20,161 nucleotides of DNA from positions 1 to 20,161 of the forward strand of contig FMBT01000176.1 of assembly GCA_900095095.1 (NCBI GenBank), given 5' to 3'. The notes beneath the pieces are model-generated. The model was not told the origin of the DNA. It saw only the letters and a list, made by a program, of their open reading frames with translations, and ran no database searches. Numbering within the stretch: the stretch's first letter is position 1; each line of letters opens with the position of its first letter. Of the stretch, positions 1-10,013 are shown in pieces. Source of the stretch: Fragilariopsis cylindrus CCMP1102 (Eukaryota > Bacillariophyta > Bacillariophyceae > Bacillariales > Bacillariaceae). A program made the position numbers and the translations under genes.

Positions 1-1645
1 ACGTTACCGCTATTGTCTCCTCCGTCCTCGCCATTGGAAGAAACTGATGCCATCTTGCTTTCAGCTTCCATTCGAGCCCTTTCGGCGGCTTCCATAATTT
101 TGGCCAAATGATCACCACCCGACGAGTCTTCATTCTTTCGGTCGTTTTCAGCCTGTAACTTGTCGCCTTCTTCGGCTTGCCGTTTGTTCTTATCGGCAAG
201 TTCAGCCAATTGCTCCGGTGTGATTTCCCCTCTAGCCTTAGCCAACATGAGACGAAAGCCCGCTAGAGAAGCCAAGCCCTCCGCACCGGTAGGACGTTCA
301 CCGAGTGCGTCATCTTCAAGATCGTCATCTTCATCGTCATCGATTCCACCAAAGTTTGAATCGGCGATATGGACGTCCGTTTCTCCCACATCAACATCGT
401 CGTCATCGAATTGTTCGTTTGCATCGTAATCCAATTCTTCGTATTCGGCTTGGACGTCTCGTTTGTAAAAGTCATCGGCCATGGCGTTACCATCATTACC
501 GCTAGACTTGTTTGGTCCAGCCGCCGTGTCGTCTTCTTGTCTTTACCATTGTCGTCTTTTCCGGCAGAAAAGTGTCCAAATTTTTGGCCCCTTTGTCCGA
601 ATATACTATCGTTGCCACCACCTAAAACACCATCAGCATCGACTCTCATATCGTCACCAAAACTATTGAGCAATTCCTGACGTGCCTTTGCAGAACCCTT
701 ACTACTTTTGTTTCGAAAGGTCAGGTCACTCATAACATCATCTTCGTCACCATCTCCATCCAACAAACGTTTGCGTTTAGCAGCTCCTGCACCCGCCTTT
801 TTCTTTCCAGTCTTGATGTCAATACCCTCGTCGTCACCATCGGCTCCTGCCATGAGCTTACCTAGTAACCTCGTTCGGGACCGATGGATTGGTGCCTGTC
901 CTTGAAAGATACGTTGCTGGTCGTGCATCATGAATCGCGATGTTTTATTTCTTTGGTCGTCGATGGCCTGTTCGGCTTCACTCATAGTCATCGCCTTTAT
1001 GGCCTTTGGTTGACTGAAGGCAATATGTGCGTGGGGACTTGGCAAGACAGTAACTTGGATGGTGTTTTTACCTTTGGCGTTTGCGTCGTTGCTGTTGTCA
1101 TTCGTTTCTAGCAAGATAAAATGAGACGAATTCCGTTCTGGTAATCCTTCATAAACTGATGAAGTTGGATTTTCTGTTTCATTTCCTCCCTCTTTTCCAG
1201 TACCAGCCCGTTTCACCATCATGTTTTCTAAGAATTCAACTTGTTCTTGCAATACCCATTGTCGTCTTGGAACTTGTTTGCGTGCCCTCCATCGCTTTTT
1301 AGGTTGCGAAAGCTGTCCCTGAGTGTCGTCGGCTTCGTCATCTGAATCGTCTGTGGCTTTGGGAACATCTCGTTGGTACAATCGGGCCTCACTCCAGGGA
1401 TTGTCACCAAATTCAGGCGTGACGACACTTTCTGAAAACTTCGCAACTATGGGAAAAGCTTCCTTAGGAGCGTTCGGATTGACGGGATCTGGTGTTAGCG
1501 TCCGAGAAGAGGACGGACCCTTAATGAGGACGAACCGAATTTCTTCTCCCGGTTTCAAGTCTCTGCCTTGACTTGTCAAGAGTGCATCGATGCCGGTTCC
1601 CGAACCGTTCACTTTCTTTTTCGTGGATGCTGCAGGCTTGGACAT
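1..1645 (-). CDS. GTF2F1: General transcription factor TFIIF alpha subunit (RAP74/Tfg1-like), C-terminus missing at window edge
   Basis: This is the large subunit of TFIIF, which binds RNA polymerase II in the nucleus and acts in initiation and elongation. The family's N-terminal dimerisation domain can be followed from about residue 65 to 245. It shows NPWSEARLYQRD (83-93), RRQWVLQEQ (127-135), then RNSSHFILLE (171-180), matching the family block 'ENSSYYIF', and KAMTMSEAEQAIDDQRNKT (217-235), matching 'RSLNYEEAEEALERRNRT'. A basic, acidic and Gly-rich middle follows, including KKKAGAGAAKRKR (281-293). The ATG at 1645 is the first in frame and precedes MSKPAAS. After about residue 371 the frame loses protein character, and a different frame is open from about position 540 to base 1, starting near ADDFYKRDVQAEYEELDYD, with an acidic stretch typical of the family. 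The switch is either a one-base indel or an intron; candidates are 449..546 (98 nt) or 458..546 (89 nt), both of which restore frame. The C-terminal winged helix lies outside the window. Confidence 0.86.
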
Positions 1646-2803
1646 CGTGCTTTTTTAGAATGCAGATTGCTGATTTGTAATGATGCTATTGGTAATGATA
1701 GAATGATAATGATAATGATATTGATGCTGATGCTTGTGTTGTGTTGTGAAGGCGCTTGTTTGATTTGTTTGAGTTCAATTGACATCAGTGTACACTGATA
1801 GTTAGCACAGTACTATTTACAATTTACAATTTAGCTTATCGGTACTGCATGTAAAGATGGTGGGCGAACACGCAAAAAGATCAAACATGCGCAGATCTTT
1901 ATTTGAGGGCGCATTCCAAGTACTATAATAGGCGCTCTATTCAGATGACCAAATACACTATAATAAAGATATAGTTTTCTTGCTCTATGATCTCTTTTTC
2001 ACGTAAGACTCCTCCTGCATTGCATCCACATTATTTTACTATTACATGTGGAAAATTAGAATTGACCTGTTTATTTTTGTACAGTATACTCATCTCAACA
2101 TATCCTACCATTACCATAATAGGAAGATTTTTCTGTATAAAAATAGAATAAATTACATTTTATATATAGAGAGAGAGCTTGACACTGAATGTGTAGATCT
2201 ATACTTTTTTATAAATAATGTGGAGAAATTTGAGGCAGAGAACTGCGCACCGCAAAAAGATGTATTCCACCAGATGGATATACCGACATTGTGAGGGAAG
2301 GTATATGCTACACAATGGTGGTTCTGAGAAGGCTAGCTATCCAGGGAAGTTTTCTCTCGAAGATAGGATGAACCTCTGGAAAAATACGAATCAAATCATT
2401 TAAAATGCAGCTAATTCTGTTGGTGGAAGTGGTGATCATTGTTTGTCAAAAATTCTTCACTGCATATGGGCTTAGATAGAGATTATTGGAGTAAGAATAC
2501 TGACTAAAATTTGATATTTTTACATAAAGGATCATAACTCTTACGATTAGTTTTCCGTCATCATTGATTAAATATCGAACTTCATAGTCGTTGAAATCTG
2601 AATCGTATATTCCATATCCCATGGCATCGCTCGAAAATCAGATTACTATTCCTAAATACTGTGATATTTATACTTCGGAATAGTTAGTTATTTTTTTTTA
2701 AAGTCCCCTCTTTCACCAACCACAAATGACGTGTTAGTCAGTTCAATTCTTATCTTTCATCCATCATCTACCACCCATCAACTCGTTTTGTCAAGTTCAT
2801 TAT
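1646..2803. other. AT-rich intergenic spacer; upstream region of the TFIIF alpha gene and downstream of the PP2C gene
   Basis: No supported gene. Near the TFIIF alpha start there is an imperfect AATGAT/GATGCT microsatellite (about 1690-1735). A dyad with arms AAAGATC and GATCTTT around an 11-nt loop lies at about 1876-1901 and could be a promoter element. A GA run follows a TATATA stretch near 2160-2176. Small open frames at 2046-2403 on the plus strand show no domain and no normal composition, so I do not call them genes. Confidence 0.5.
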
Positions 2804-5800
2804 TCACGACACAAATGAGGATAAATCTACTACACTCGCAGTGATATCATCGTGTTTGGATCGACGTGCACGGCCTATTACATAAAGCAAATGAGGAGTA
2901 AAGAGAGAGAGAATAAGAGGGAGAGAGAAGTATGCCAGTGAGTATGTATTGTATGGTATTCTCAGGTAGCAACAATAATTGTAGTCAATTGCACATCACA
3001 TAACATAACAAGAAAGACAAACCAGGAAAGATTTTCTCTTTTCTTTTTCTTACCTGGTGGTAACGACATAAGTGCATGAAGGCTTTTTATATTCCTAGCT
3101 CGTCGAACTTTGTTCAGAACTCGATTGACAATGACCTCGGCAACAGTTGAATTACGTCTAGAGCCAAATGGAGTAGCACGCCGGGTCAATTTTCTACGCT
3201 TTCCAGTATTACTTGTACCAGGAGGCGTGGGAGCATCTCGTTTTAGGTTTACGACTGTGCCATCTTCATGTTGCGATGGTGGTTGTTTGAAATTGACCAT
3301 ATCCTCATCCTCATTAGTGTTGTTGTTGTTATTTTTATTGTCAGTGTTATTACATTCTGACACTTGGTGACTACCCATCTTGTTTTCCCGTCTCTCAGCT
3401 TCGGCTAGACGTTCCGCGTAGAACGTTCGGGCCCACCGTAAAATATCTTCCCCTCCGGCTCGTTCCCAAACTCCGTCTGTAGCAAGCACCACGACCTTAT
3501 CGCCCCCCTCCCCCTTGACTATATGACGGCAATTACTTCCGGTCGTGCAGTAATGTATGGAGAGTGCGTCTTGTAAGGAAAGAAAGACAACTGTGGAGTT
3601 TTAAGATAGGCATCTCCTAGTGCTCTTGTGACCGCTAAACTACCCGCAACTCGTTTGATACCTCCGCCCATGCCAGAAGAGATTGCACGTGGACAATTGT
3701 TGCATCGGCGAAGAACCGCCGTTACCTCTGCCGGGTTGTAAGCGGAATGATCTGTTGTCAAGTCGATAGGACGTGTTGCCAGAGGCAAAATGATAGCGGG
3801 TGGAAACTCTCGACTATCTTGCGACGATGGTGACAACGATGACGACGATGAAGCAACGGACTGCTCTTCATTGTTGTTACCGCTTCCACCACCAGTACCA
3901 CCATTCCCGCAACCATTACTATTATCATTACCATTATTATTGCTGTTGCTGTTGCTATTGTGAATCCGGTGATGTCGACGTATCCGCTGATTACAATCAG
4001 GATCAATTTCAATTTCAATCGAACGAAACCCTTCTAAAGGTGGAAGGGCAATGAATGGCTGATTCATCATCCCGAGATCGTCATAACGACGACGACGTGA
4101 TGATTGACGTCGAGGAGGACGACATACACGAACGTAACTCGCATAAGGAAAGGAGTTGTCAGTAGTCGATATACCAGTAGTGGCATTGGTAACAGCTGTT
4201 GCTTCATCAAGATAGTGGTTTTGATTATTATGCTGACGACTTTTGCGATGATCTTCTAATTCTATCATAACATCTTCGTCATCGGAGGAATCTGCGTCGT
4301 GATCAGAACTGCTCAAACATTCTGTCTCGTCCGAACTATGATGGCTAGATTCGTCATCGGTTTGATTTCCCAGTCCTCCACCACCTTCACCGGTCGTATC
4401 GGCACCATGGACCTTGATCATTGTGGGTGGCGCTGATCCTAACATAACAGCTCGGCAGTCACCGACGTGTGCCGTATACAACATAGCGTCATGTGCACGA
4501 TAACAATGACAGGAACATCCACCAGGTGCATTAATATGTATGTCAGTGGAGATGTTCCGATCGGAGTGCTGGTGCGGGTTGTTGCTTCGTCTAGATCGTT
4601 TGGTTTTATCTGCGCCGTTTCGACCGTTAAAGAAATAGAGTCGTCTTCTTCGCCTTCGGTCTCTGTGATTTCCGATTCGAGTCCTGACCGATCGTCTGTA
4701 GTTGTAAGAGATGATGTTGATGATACGGTACTGAGAGAACTAGCACTTTTTAATGCACGAGTGGCATTATGATCCAACATGCGGCGTCTTGCTGCGTCTT
4801 TGTTTTGAGATGTGTCGTGACCACCATTATCATCATCACAGTCCATTCCTTCTCCTCGTCGGCCGTGTTCACCGTCATCATCGTCTTCGTTATTTCCTTG
4901 TTCTGGCGATGAAACTTTGGTCCATTCTAATCGTTGTACAGTAAGAACTGTAAGTGCACAAGCTCCACTGTTCCATCTACCATTGGATTGGCATGATGTT
5001 TGATGTGTCGCAACAGGATCGATCGAATTAATCCAACCTTCATCAACGGACAAGAATGATTGAGTGATAGCTTCTGTAATGGCCGTTATTTCTTCGGGAG
5101 AATGTGTCCCAGCCAGAGGCGTACATCCCTCGCTACGCCCAATGATTCTGCCATTTTTACGATGTTTTGACAGATGATCCAGACTGGTTGATCGACGAGG
5201 AAACCTCTACTCTTGGTGGTGTACCAGCTACTATGGAATTTGCATCATCTGGTTGTTGTTGTTGCCGTTGTTGTGATGATGTTGAAGCTGCCGAGGGTGC
5301 ACTATTATGGGAAGGAATTTCTGCGTGTTGCTGTTCCTGTTGTTTGGGCTGTTTTTGTTTTACCTCCACAATTTTTGTTACGTGATGATCGTTTTTGTCG
5401 TGATGGTGGTGGTGGTCGTCGTCATCATCATCTTTCTTATCATTATCAGAATTATCAGTGGTGCTTGTATTCGCTCGCTCGTACGGAGATCGATAATGTA
5501 TCGAATTAGAATTTGATTGACTTCGATCGGATCCCGTCGATTTAATAAGTCCATCTAAATCTAATGCATTAGCATCTCTGAGTTGACCATTGACTAAGCA
5601 AACCCCCCTTGATACGATATGACAACCGAGAGCTCTAGAAATTGATGCAGCTATATGAGGCAATAATACTTCAGATGCGTACGTTGCGACACAACCACCC
5701 CCATGTCCATCAATGACCGACCATAAGTTTAAACGGATAAGGGAATGATATTCCCCATTATTAAAATTGTCATGGATTTGTGTCTCATTATCAAAGTTGG

Positions 5801-6617
5801 TGTGAGGGAGAGGCTGGAGCAGGACGTTGACGAGAGATGCACTTCGATCTTCCGACGGTGAGTTCGCGGCATGCGAGGACGTCCACATGCATGCCCTTGG
5901 ATCCTTGAATGTTGGTAATCTAGTTGGTGCATGACTACAATTTTGTTGTTGTTGTGGTTGTGGTTGTGGAGGCAGAAGTGGCAAGGAAGGAACTACTGGT
6001 TGGGAATCATTCGGAAGCGTGGTGGTGCACATTTCGGAGGTTATACTATTACTGATGTTACTGTTTTTATTTCCTAGTTGTTCTTCCTGTTGCTGAATAA
6101 GATCTGCGGTAAGTCGTTGCTGCTGCTGCTGCATGGTGATTTTTTCATCATCATCATCATCATCATCACTATCTTCGCGTTTTGTCTCTCGATCCGTCGC
6201 AGCTGCCAAAACGCCATCAACGCCAATGCCAACGCCAACGTCAACACCGACTTTGACCGAATCTTTACAAGTACCTCATTGACATCAACTTGATCATCAT
6301 GACGATTGTGCTCTTCTTCTACTTCTCCTTCTCCTCCTCCTTCATGTTCGGCAACGCTTTCTTCCTGTATATTGTATTGTGAGCGACGATGTAGTAAATG
6401 AGATGTGTTATTATAAATATATATATATATAGTTGTTAAGTTAATACGCATTGTATTGAAATTGGAATTAAAATTAAAATTGATTTCGTTACAAGACTAT
6501 ATACTAACAGTCGACGTACGTAAAGAAAACTTACCTCCGAAGACGCTAATGACAATTTGGCGGTAACACCATCACCGACGACGTGGTCGTGGTCTCTTCC
6601 GCCGCCACCTTCACGGT

Positions 6618-6661
<44 letters not shown>

Positions 6662-6944
6662 CTATCATTGTTGTTGGTTGTTGTTGGTTGTTGTAATTAC
6701 TGCTTGTAGCAGGATTGACGGTTATCTTCTGCTGATTCGTAGTAGTTCCCGTAACAGCTGTAGTTGTCATTGCCGTTGTCCATTGTGATGTTGATTCCTC
6801 CTTCTCAGTGGAGTCACCCTTTTCGATTTCTATATCTGATTTTTCTTCTCCGTCACGACGATCCTTATTATTATTATTATTATTAGTCGCTGTTGTCATT
6901 GTGTCGTCGTCGTCGTCGTCGTCCGCCGTTGTATTAGTCGCCAT
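2804..6944 (-). CDS. Large PP2C-family (PPM) Ser/Thr protein phosphatase with long low-complexity insertions; reading frame broken in places
   Basis: PPM phosphatases remove phosphate from Ser/Thr with two Mn/Mg ions. The family motifs occur in order: SPSEDRSAS (near 5845-5870), WSVIDGHGGG (near 5690-5725, metal-binding D and G), WNSGACALTV (near 4940-4980), TAHVGDCRAV (4447-4476), AGSLAVTRALGD (near 3610-3645), LATDGVWE (3463-3486) and HDDITASVVDL (near 2822-2854, last metal Asp). Two introns are clear. The first, 2875..3053, joins ALMSLPPG to RARRSKHDDIT with a GTAAG donor. The second, 6365..6534, has a GTAAGT donor, a CAG acceptor and phase 0. Spacers rich in N, D, H, Q and S stretch the domain far beyond the usual 250-300 residues. 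The frame changes in five further places: about 6609-6700, 6186-6274, 5160-5363, 4490-4726 and 3523-3540. GT-AG pairs that restore frame exist for the first four (6609..6700, 6186..6274, 5207..5363, 4569..4726), but they do not look like introns in composition. The fifth lies in conserved sequence and looks like a missing base. The start is the ATG at 6944. It may be a working gene with sequence errors or a decaying one. Confidence 0.8.
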
Positions 6945-7441
6945 CGTTGTATTTCTTTATCAGACTTTTCTCTTGTATTATTTCTCTCTCCCGCTTTATA
7001 TATCCCTTTATCTTTGACTGTTTTATCGAAGGGAGGGAAAAGTGTTGTGGTCGTTCGTTTCGATAACAATATCTTATGCTAGGTACTAGATAATAGTAAT
7101 AGGCTGTAGTAGCAACAAGGCTCCGACGAACATGATGCCGATAGAAGTCAATCGTTATTAATATTAGAACAATATTGTTGCTTTGAGCAGAGTGGCGTCA
7201 AAGATTAAAAGAACGACGACACGGCGGAATGCAATGTTCTTCTTGAATTAATCACGCGGGACTGGTCCATCTCAGTACAAATAATTAAATAATCGTACAG
7301 TAGGACTAAGTTAGTTTTGTTAGATTTCGAGATTGCCTCAAACAACAACGCGATATATAATTTTTATTTAAACACCGACAATTTTCATAATTGGTACATT
7401 TATTTGTACCAAGTAAAGTCAACACAGTCAACACAACCATC
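6945..7441. promoter_or_regulatory. Divergent promoter region between the PP2C gene (minus) and the NudC-like gene (plus)
   Basis: About 500 bp separate the two start codons, so both promoters and 5' leaders must lie here. The PP2C side has TTTATATA near 6996-7003 and pyrimidine-rich runs. The NudC side has CGATATATAA near 7350. No sharper element can be defined by eye. Confidence 0.5.
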
Positions 7442-8257
7442 ATGAGCAAGCTAACTGATTATTCGAAGTTCGACCATTTGTTGGAAGAGGACAGCGATGA
7501 CGAAAACGATGAGAAAAATGACAAGAAAGTGGTAGCAGCTGCTCCTGCTCCTCCAAATAGTAGTACAAGTAATAGTAATACTAATAGTGGTGGTAACAGT
7601 TCCGGTACTACTATTCGACGAGATACTACTACTGGACGGTACCGTTTTGAATACAATGACAATACAATATATGAATTTGAACAAAGTCTTGATGATGTTA
7701 CTATATACGTAATTCCTCCCCCATTTATAACAAAGGGACGTCAAATTAATTGTATCATATCACCAAATCATTTAAAACTTGGATTGGTTGTAAATAATAA
7801 CAATGGAAACGGAAATAACGCAAACGACGCAAAACAACAACAGCAACAATCATGGTTCCTAAATGAAGATACATATGGAACAGTTGAGGTTGATGCATCA
7901 ACGTGGACGTTAGAAGATGATGATAACGATGAAGACAATAAATCCAAAGATAAAATTAATAACGACAACGGAAGTCGAAAAAAAGTTATTGTCATTACAT
8001 TGACTAAAGCAAATCGTGGAACAGCATGGGAAGCAGCACTAAAGGGTAATCCTAATGCAGCAGCAGCAGCAGCATCAGCAACAACGGCAAGTTCTGCTTC
8101 CTCCAATACTATGGATGCAATTTCTGTAGAACAAGTTAAAAAAGATTTATTATTAGAAAAATTTCAAGAAGAAAATCCTGGTTTTGATTTTCGTGGTGCT
8201 GATTTTAATGGAAGTGTACCTGATGCTAGAAAATTTATGGGTGGTGTACAATATTAA
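7442..8257 (+). CDS. NudC-domain (CS domain) protein, NUDCD2-like
   Basis: Single-exon gene of 271 residues. NudC-type CS (p23-like) proteins act as Hsp90 co-chaperones or client stabilisers in the cytoplasm; NUDCD2 is tied to dynein/LIS1 stability in animals. Residues 1-60 are an acidic and Ser/Asn-rich leader (YSKFDHLLEEDSDDE). The CS domain runs from about 68 to 200: YEFEQSLDDVTIYVIPPP (77-94), INCIISPNHLKLGL (102-115), ASTWTLEDD (152-160), VIVITLTKANRGTAWEAAL (182-200). The segment 227-251 carries the C-terminal signature FQEENPGFDF (241-250), which is characteristic of NUDCD2. Oddities are Asn/Gln and Asp/Lys insertions inside the CS fold (118-137 and 160-179) and an Ala run (205-211). 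The start is ATG at 7442 in CATCATGAGC; the frame is open a little further upstream but has no ATG there. It is transcribed away from the PP2C gene. Confidence 0.88.
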   Translation: MSKLTDYSKFDHLLEEDSDDENDEKNDKKVVAAAPAPPNSSTSNSNTNSGGNSSGTTIRRDTTTGRYRFEYNDNTIYEFEQSLDDVTIYVIPPPFITKGRQINCIISPNHLKLGLVVNNNNGNGNNANDAKQQQQQSWFLNEDTYGTVEVDASTWTLEDDDNDEDNKSKDKINNDNGSRKKVIVITLTKANRGTAWEAALKGNPNAAAAAASATTASSASSNTMDAISVEQVKKDLLLEKFQEENPGFDFRGADFNGSVPDARKFMGGVQY

Positions 8258-8730
8258 CAGTAATTAATTCTACTGTATTAAATACGCTAAGGAATGCTAT
8301 TTCAAGACAATGTCCCATCAACATTATTCTCTATTGACTTGACTTGCTTGACTACACCCTGTATAAGGCCAGCGGCGACATTGTACATTGTACAAAAGTT
8401 GTTGGAGAGGGCAAAAGGTTAAAAACGAGATATAATTACTATTTGAGAATATATAAACTAAATAATATGAAATTAAATCCAATTGAAAATTGAACTGAAT
8501 CGAATCGAGTGAAATTTTCCAATGAGATTGGATGGGATCTCGAAAGAATACATAACTTCAAATATTATTATGATGTTAGATAACGTTGGCTTTTCTGTCT
8601 CTTCAAACTTCAAACCACACGTTCGTGCTCTGAACCTTTTTATTTTGAAATGTTAAATAACTTCTAGATGATCTCATCGTATTAATAATATAATGTAACT
8701 CTCCAATTTTGCTTTTTCATTCTATCTATT
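8258..8730. other. Convergent intergenic spacer (3' ends of the NudC-like and the CxxC-protein genes)
   Basis: AT-rich, with no open frame of note. It holds the 3' UTRs and presumably the polyadenylation sites of two genes that point at each other. A TTGTACATTGTACAA motif lies near 8381-8395. No RNA gene was recognised. Confidence 0.5.
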
Positions 8731-9382
8731 TCACCTAAAGTGCCTCATGTAGTGCTTCATGTAAGCCTTCTTCTCTGCCTTTGTCATTCTAGATTTCTTT
8801 TTGGGAACCTTCTTCTTTGCAATCGATGCCTTCTTCTTCTTCATAGGGTCACCACCCGCTGCTCGAATATTGCTTTCTAATTCTTTCACTAGTACCAACT
8901 CTGTAACGTTTCCGAACCGACGTGGACCAGAAGCCGTGCGTGTTTTTGAAAAGGCAGCTTTTGCTGCTTTTCCTTGCCCTATGAGGGTGGATGATTTAAT
9001 GTGATTATATCATTATATCACATGTTATAAAATTTTGAGTCGAGTCTCTCGAATCGAGTCAATATATACAAGCAAGCATACGCGAGAATAAATAAATAGA
9101 GCTGTTCAGTTCATCAATTGTAATGTAAAACATACCATAATTTTTCTTCGCCTGCGCTACCGAAAGAACGGCCCATTCTGATTTACAACCACGGTTGGCA
9201 TCAGCACAATCATAGTGTACGTAATCTGTTTCGTCATTGCCCACAAAACCGGAACCATATGCGCCAGCGTGATAAAAGCGAGATAGAAGGTTGCTTGAGC
9301 CAGTAGTGGATTTACAGATACGGCATTCCTCGGGCTGTTCGGCCGAAGAGTAGGATGTTTCGGAATCAGAATCTGAGGACAT
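8731..9382 (-). CDS. Small two-exon protein with a CxxC...HxxC putative zinc site and Lys-rich tail; function unknown
   Basis: Two exons, 9136..9382 and 8731..8978, are split by a 157-bp phase-1 intron (8979..9135; donor GTATGT, acceptor ATAG). Joined, they give 164 residues ending MKHYMRHFR. The leader is Ser/Asp/Glu-rich (1-19), followed by ECRIC (C20, C23), H38, VHYDC (H56, C59) and GC (C66) before KSEWAVL. This spacing suggests a single zinc-binding module and loosely recalls RING-variant or PHD-like folds, but I cannot assign a family. The middle contains RTASGPRRFGNVTELVLVKEL. The tail (about 128-164) is very basic (MKKKKASIAKKKVPKKKSR), like a nuclear or nucleolar signal or an RNA-binding tail. 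The splice is inferred from frame continuity and consensus sites. The first exon read alone would end in a meaningless hydrophobic stretch. Confidence 0.75.
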
Positions 9383-9518
9383 GGTATATGAGCATTGCAG
9401 AGTGTATCCGCAGATGAAAAGTGGTTGTGATGTGAAATTGAAGAAAAAAGTGTGTCGTTAAGGAGAAATGAGAATGAGGTATTTATGTCAGTCAATGTTT
9501 ACACAAATGACGATTTTT

Positions 9519-9526
9519 TTTGGCGC
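9519..9526. promoter_or_regulatory. Possible E2F/DP-type site
   Basis: TTTGGCGC fits the E2F consensus TTTSSCGC and lies about 140 bp upstream of the minus-strand start at 9382. A looser variant, TTTGGGCGC, follows at about 9534-9542. An 8-bp match can occur by chance, so this is only a pointer that the small CxxC protein might be cell-cycle regulated. Confidence 0.25.
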
Positions 9527-9581
9527 GTATCGATTTGGGCGCTTCTTGCGCGCGCGTAAACGAATTGGCATCAGAATAAAA

Positions 9582-9627
9582 GTTTCACCTTGTTTGTCAA
9601 ACAAGGTGAAACATTTTCACCTTGTTT
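9582..9627. repeat. Short perfect hairpin plus a third copy of its arm
   Basis: Left arm GTTTCACCTTGTTT (9582-9595), 3-nt loop GTC, right arm AAACAAGGTGAAAC (9599-9612), perfectly complementary over 14 bp. A further direct copy of the left arm, TTTCACCTTGTTT, follows at 9615-9627. The core TTCACCTTGTT differs by one base from the TTCAACTTGTT core of the palindromes at 19150-19447. Confidence 0.85.
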
Positions 9628-9908
9628 CAGATGATTCTGCCCCTTTATGAAGAGCTCCCTAAATAAAAATTATTTAAATCGCCGAAAATGACACGTTTGG
9701 CTTACTAACGGAAGGCCCTGATGAAGAGATTGAATCTTCTATGCTTTTAATTGTGTTTCTGAGGTCAACTTTTTGGTATTGAAAAAGGTGAGGGTGTCTA
9801 ATAAAAATAGTTCTCTTTCTATACTTTGCAATACCACGTGCATCCAAGTATGACCAACTATTCGAGCAGATACTTCTTCCTTCTTCTACAATACACAGAT
9901 TACGGGGT

Positions 9909-9949
9909 TCTCTCTCTCTCTCTCTCTGATATATATATATATATATATT
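9909..9949. repeat. CT then AT dinucleotide microsatellite
   Basis: A (TC)n run at about 9909-9927 is followed by an (AT)n run at about 9929-9948. Simple sequence repeat just beyond the 3' end of the membrane-protein gene. Confidence 0.85.
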
Positions 9950-10013
9950 GTAGATAGAATTTTATCTTTATACAGCACCGGGATTTGCTTCATCCGTCAT
10001 AATAGTTTTTGCC

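Larger units (their letters stand above)
9383..10013. other. Intergenic spacer: upstream region of the CxxC-protein gene, hairpin repeat, CT/AT microsatellite
   Basis: No gene. It holds an E2F-like box (9519-9526), GC-rich GCGCGCGCG (about 9548-9556), the hairpin at 9582-9627 and a CT run followed by an AT run (9909-9949), close to the 3' end of the next minus-strand gene. Confidence 0.55.

Noticed and set aside
2046..2403. Plus-strand open frames as possible small genes
   Set aside because: The sequence is AT-rich, the peptides are Tyr/Ile/Asn-biased with no domain, and the two overlapping frames have equal claim. There is nothing to support translation.
3110..3370. Plus-strand open frame antisense to the PP2C C-terminal region
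   Set aside because: It lies wholly opposite a real coding exon and has no independent features.
3519..3545. Programmed -1 ribosomal frameshift as the explanation of the PP2C core break
   Set aside because: No X-XXY-YYZ slippery heptamer or obvious downstream stem was seen. A missing base in the A run is simpler.
6078..6293. Plus-strand hydrophobic frame (poly-Ile run) as a membrane peptide
   Set aside because: It is the antisense shadow of the poly-Asp tract of the PP2C gene; trinucleotide repeats produce such frames in all registers.
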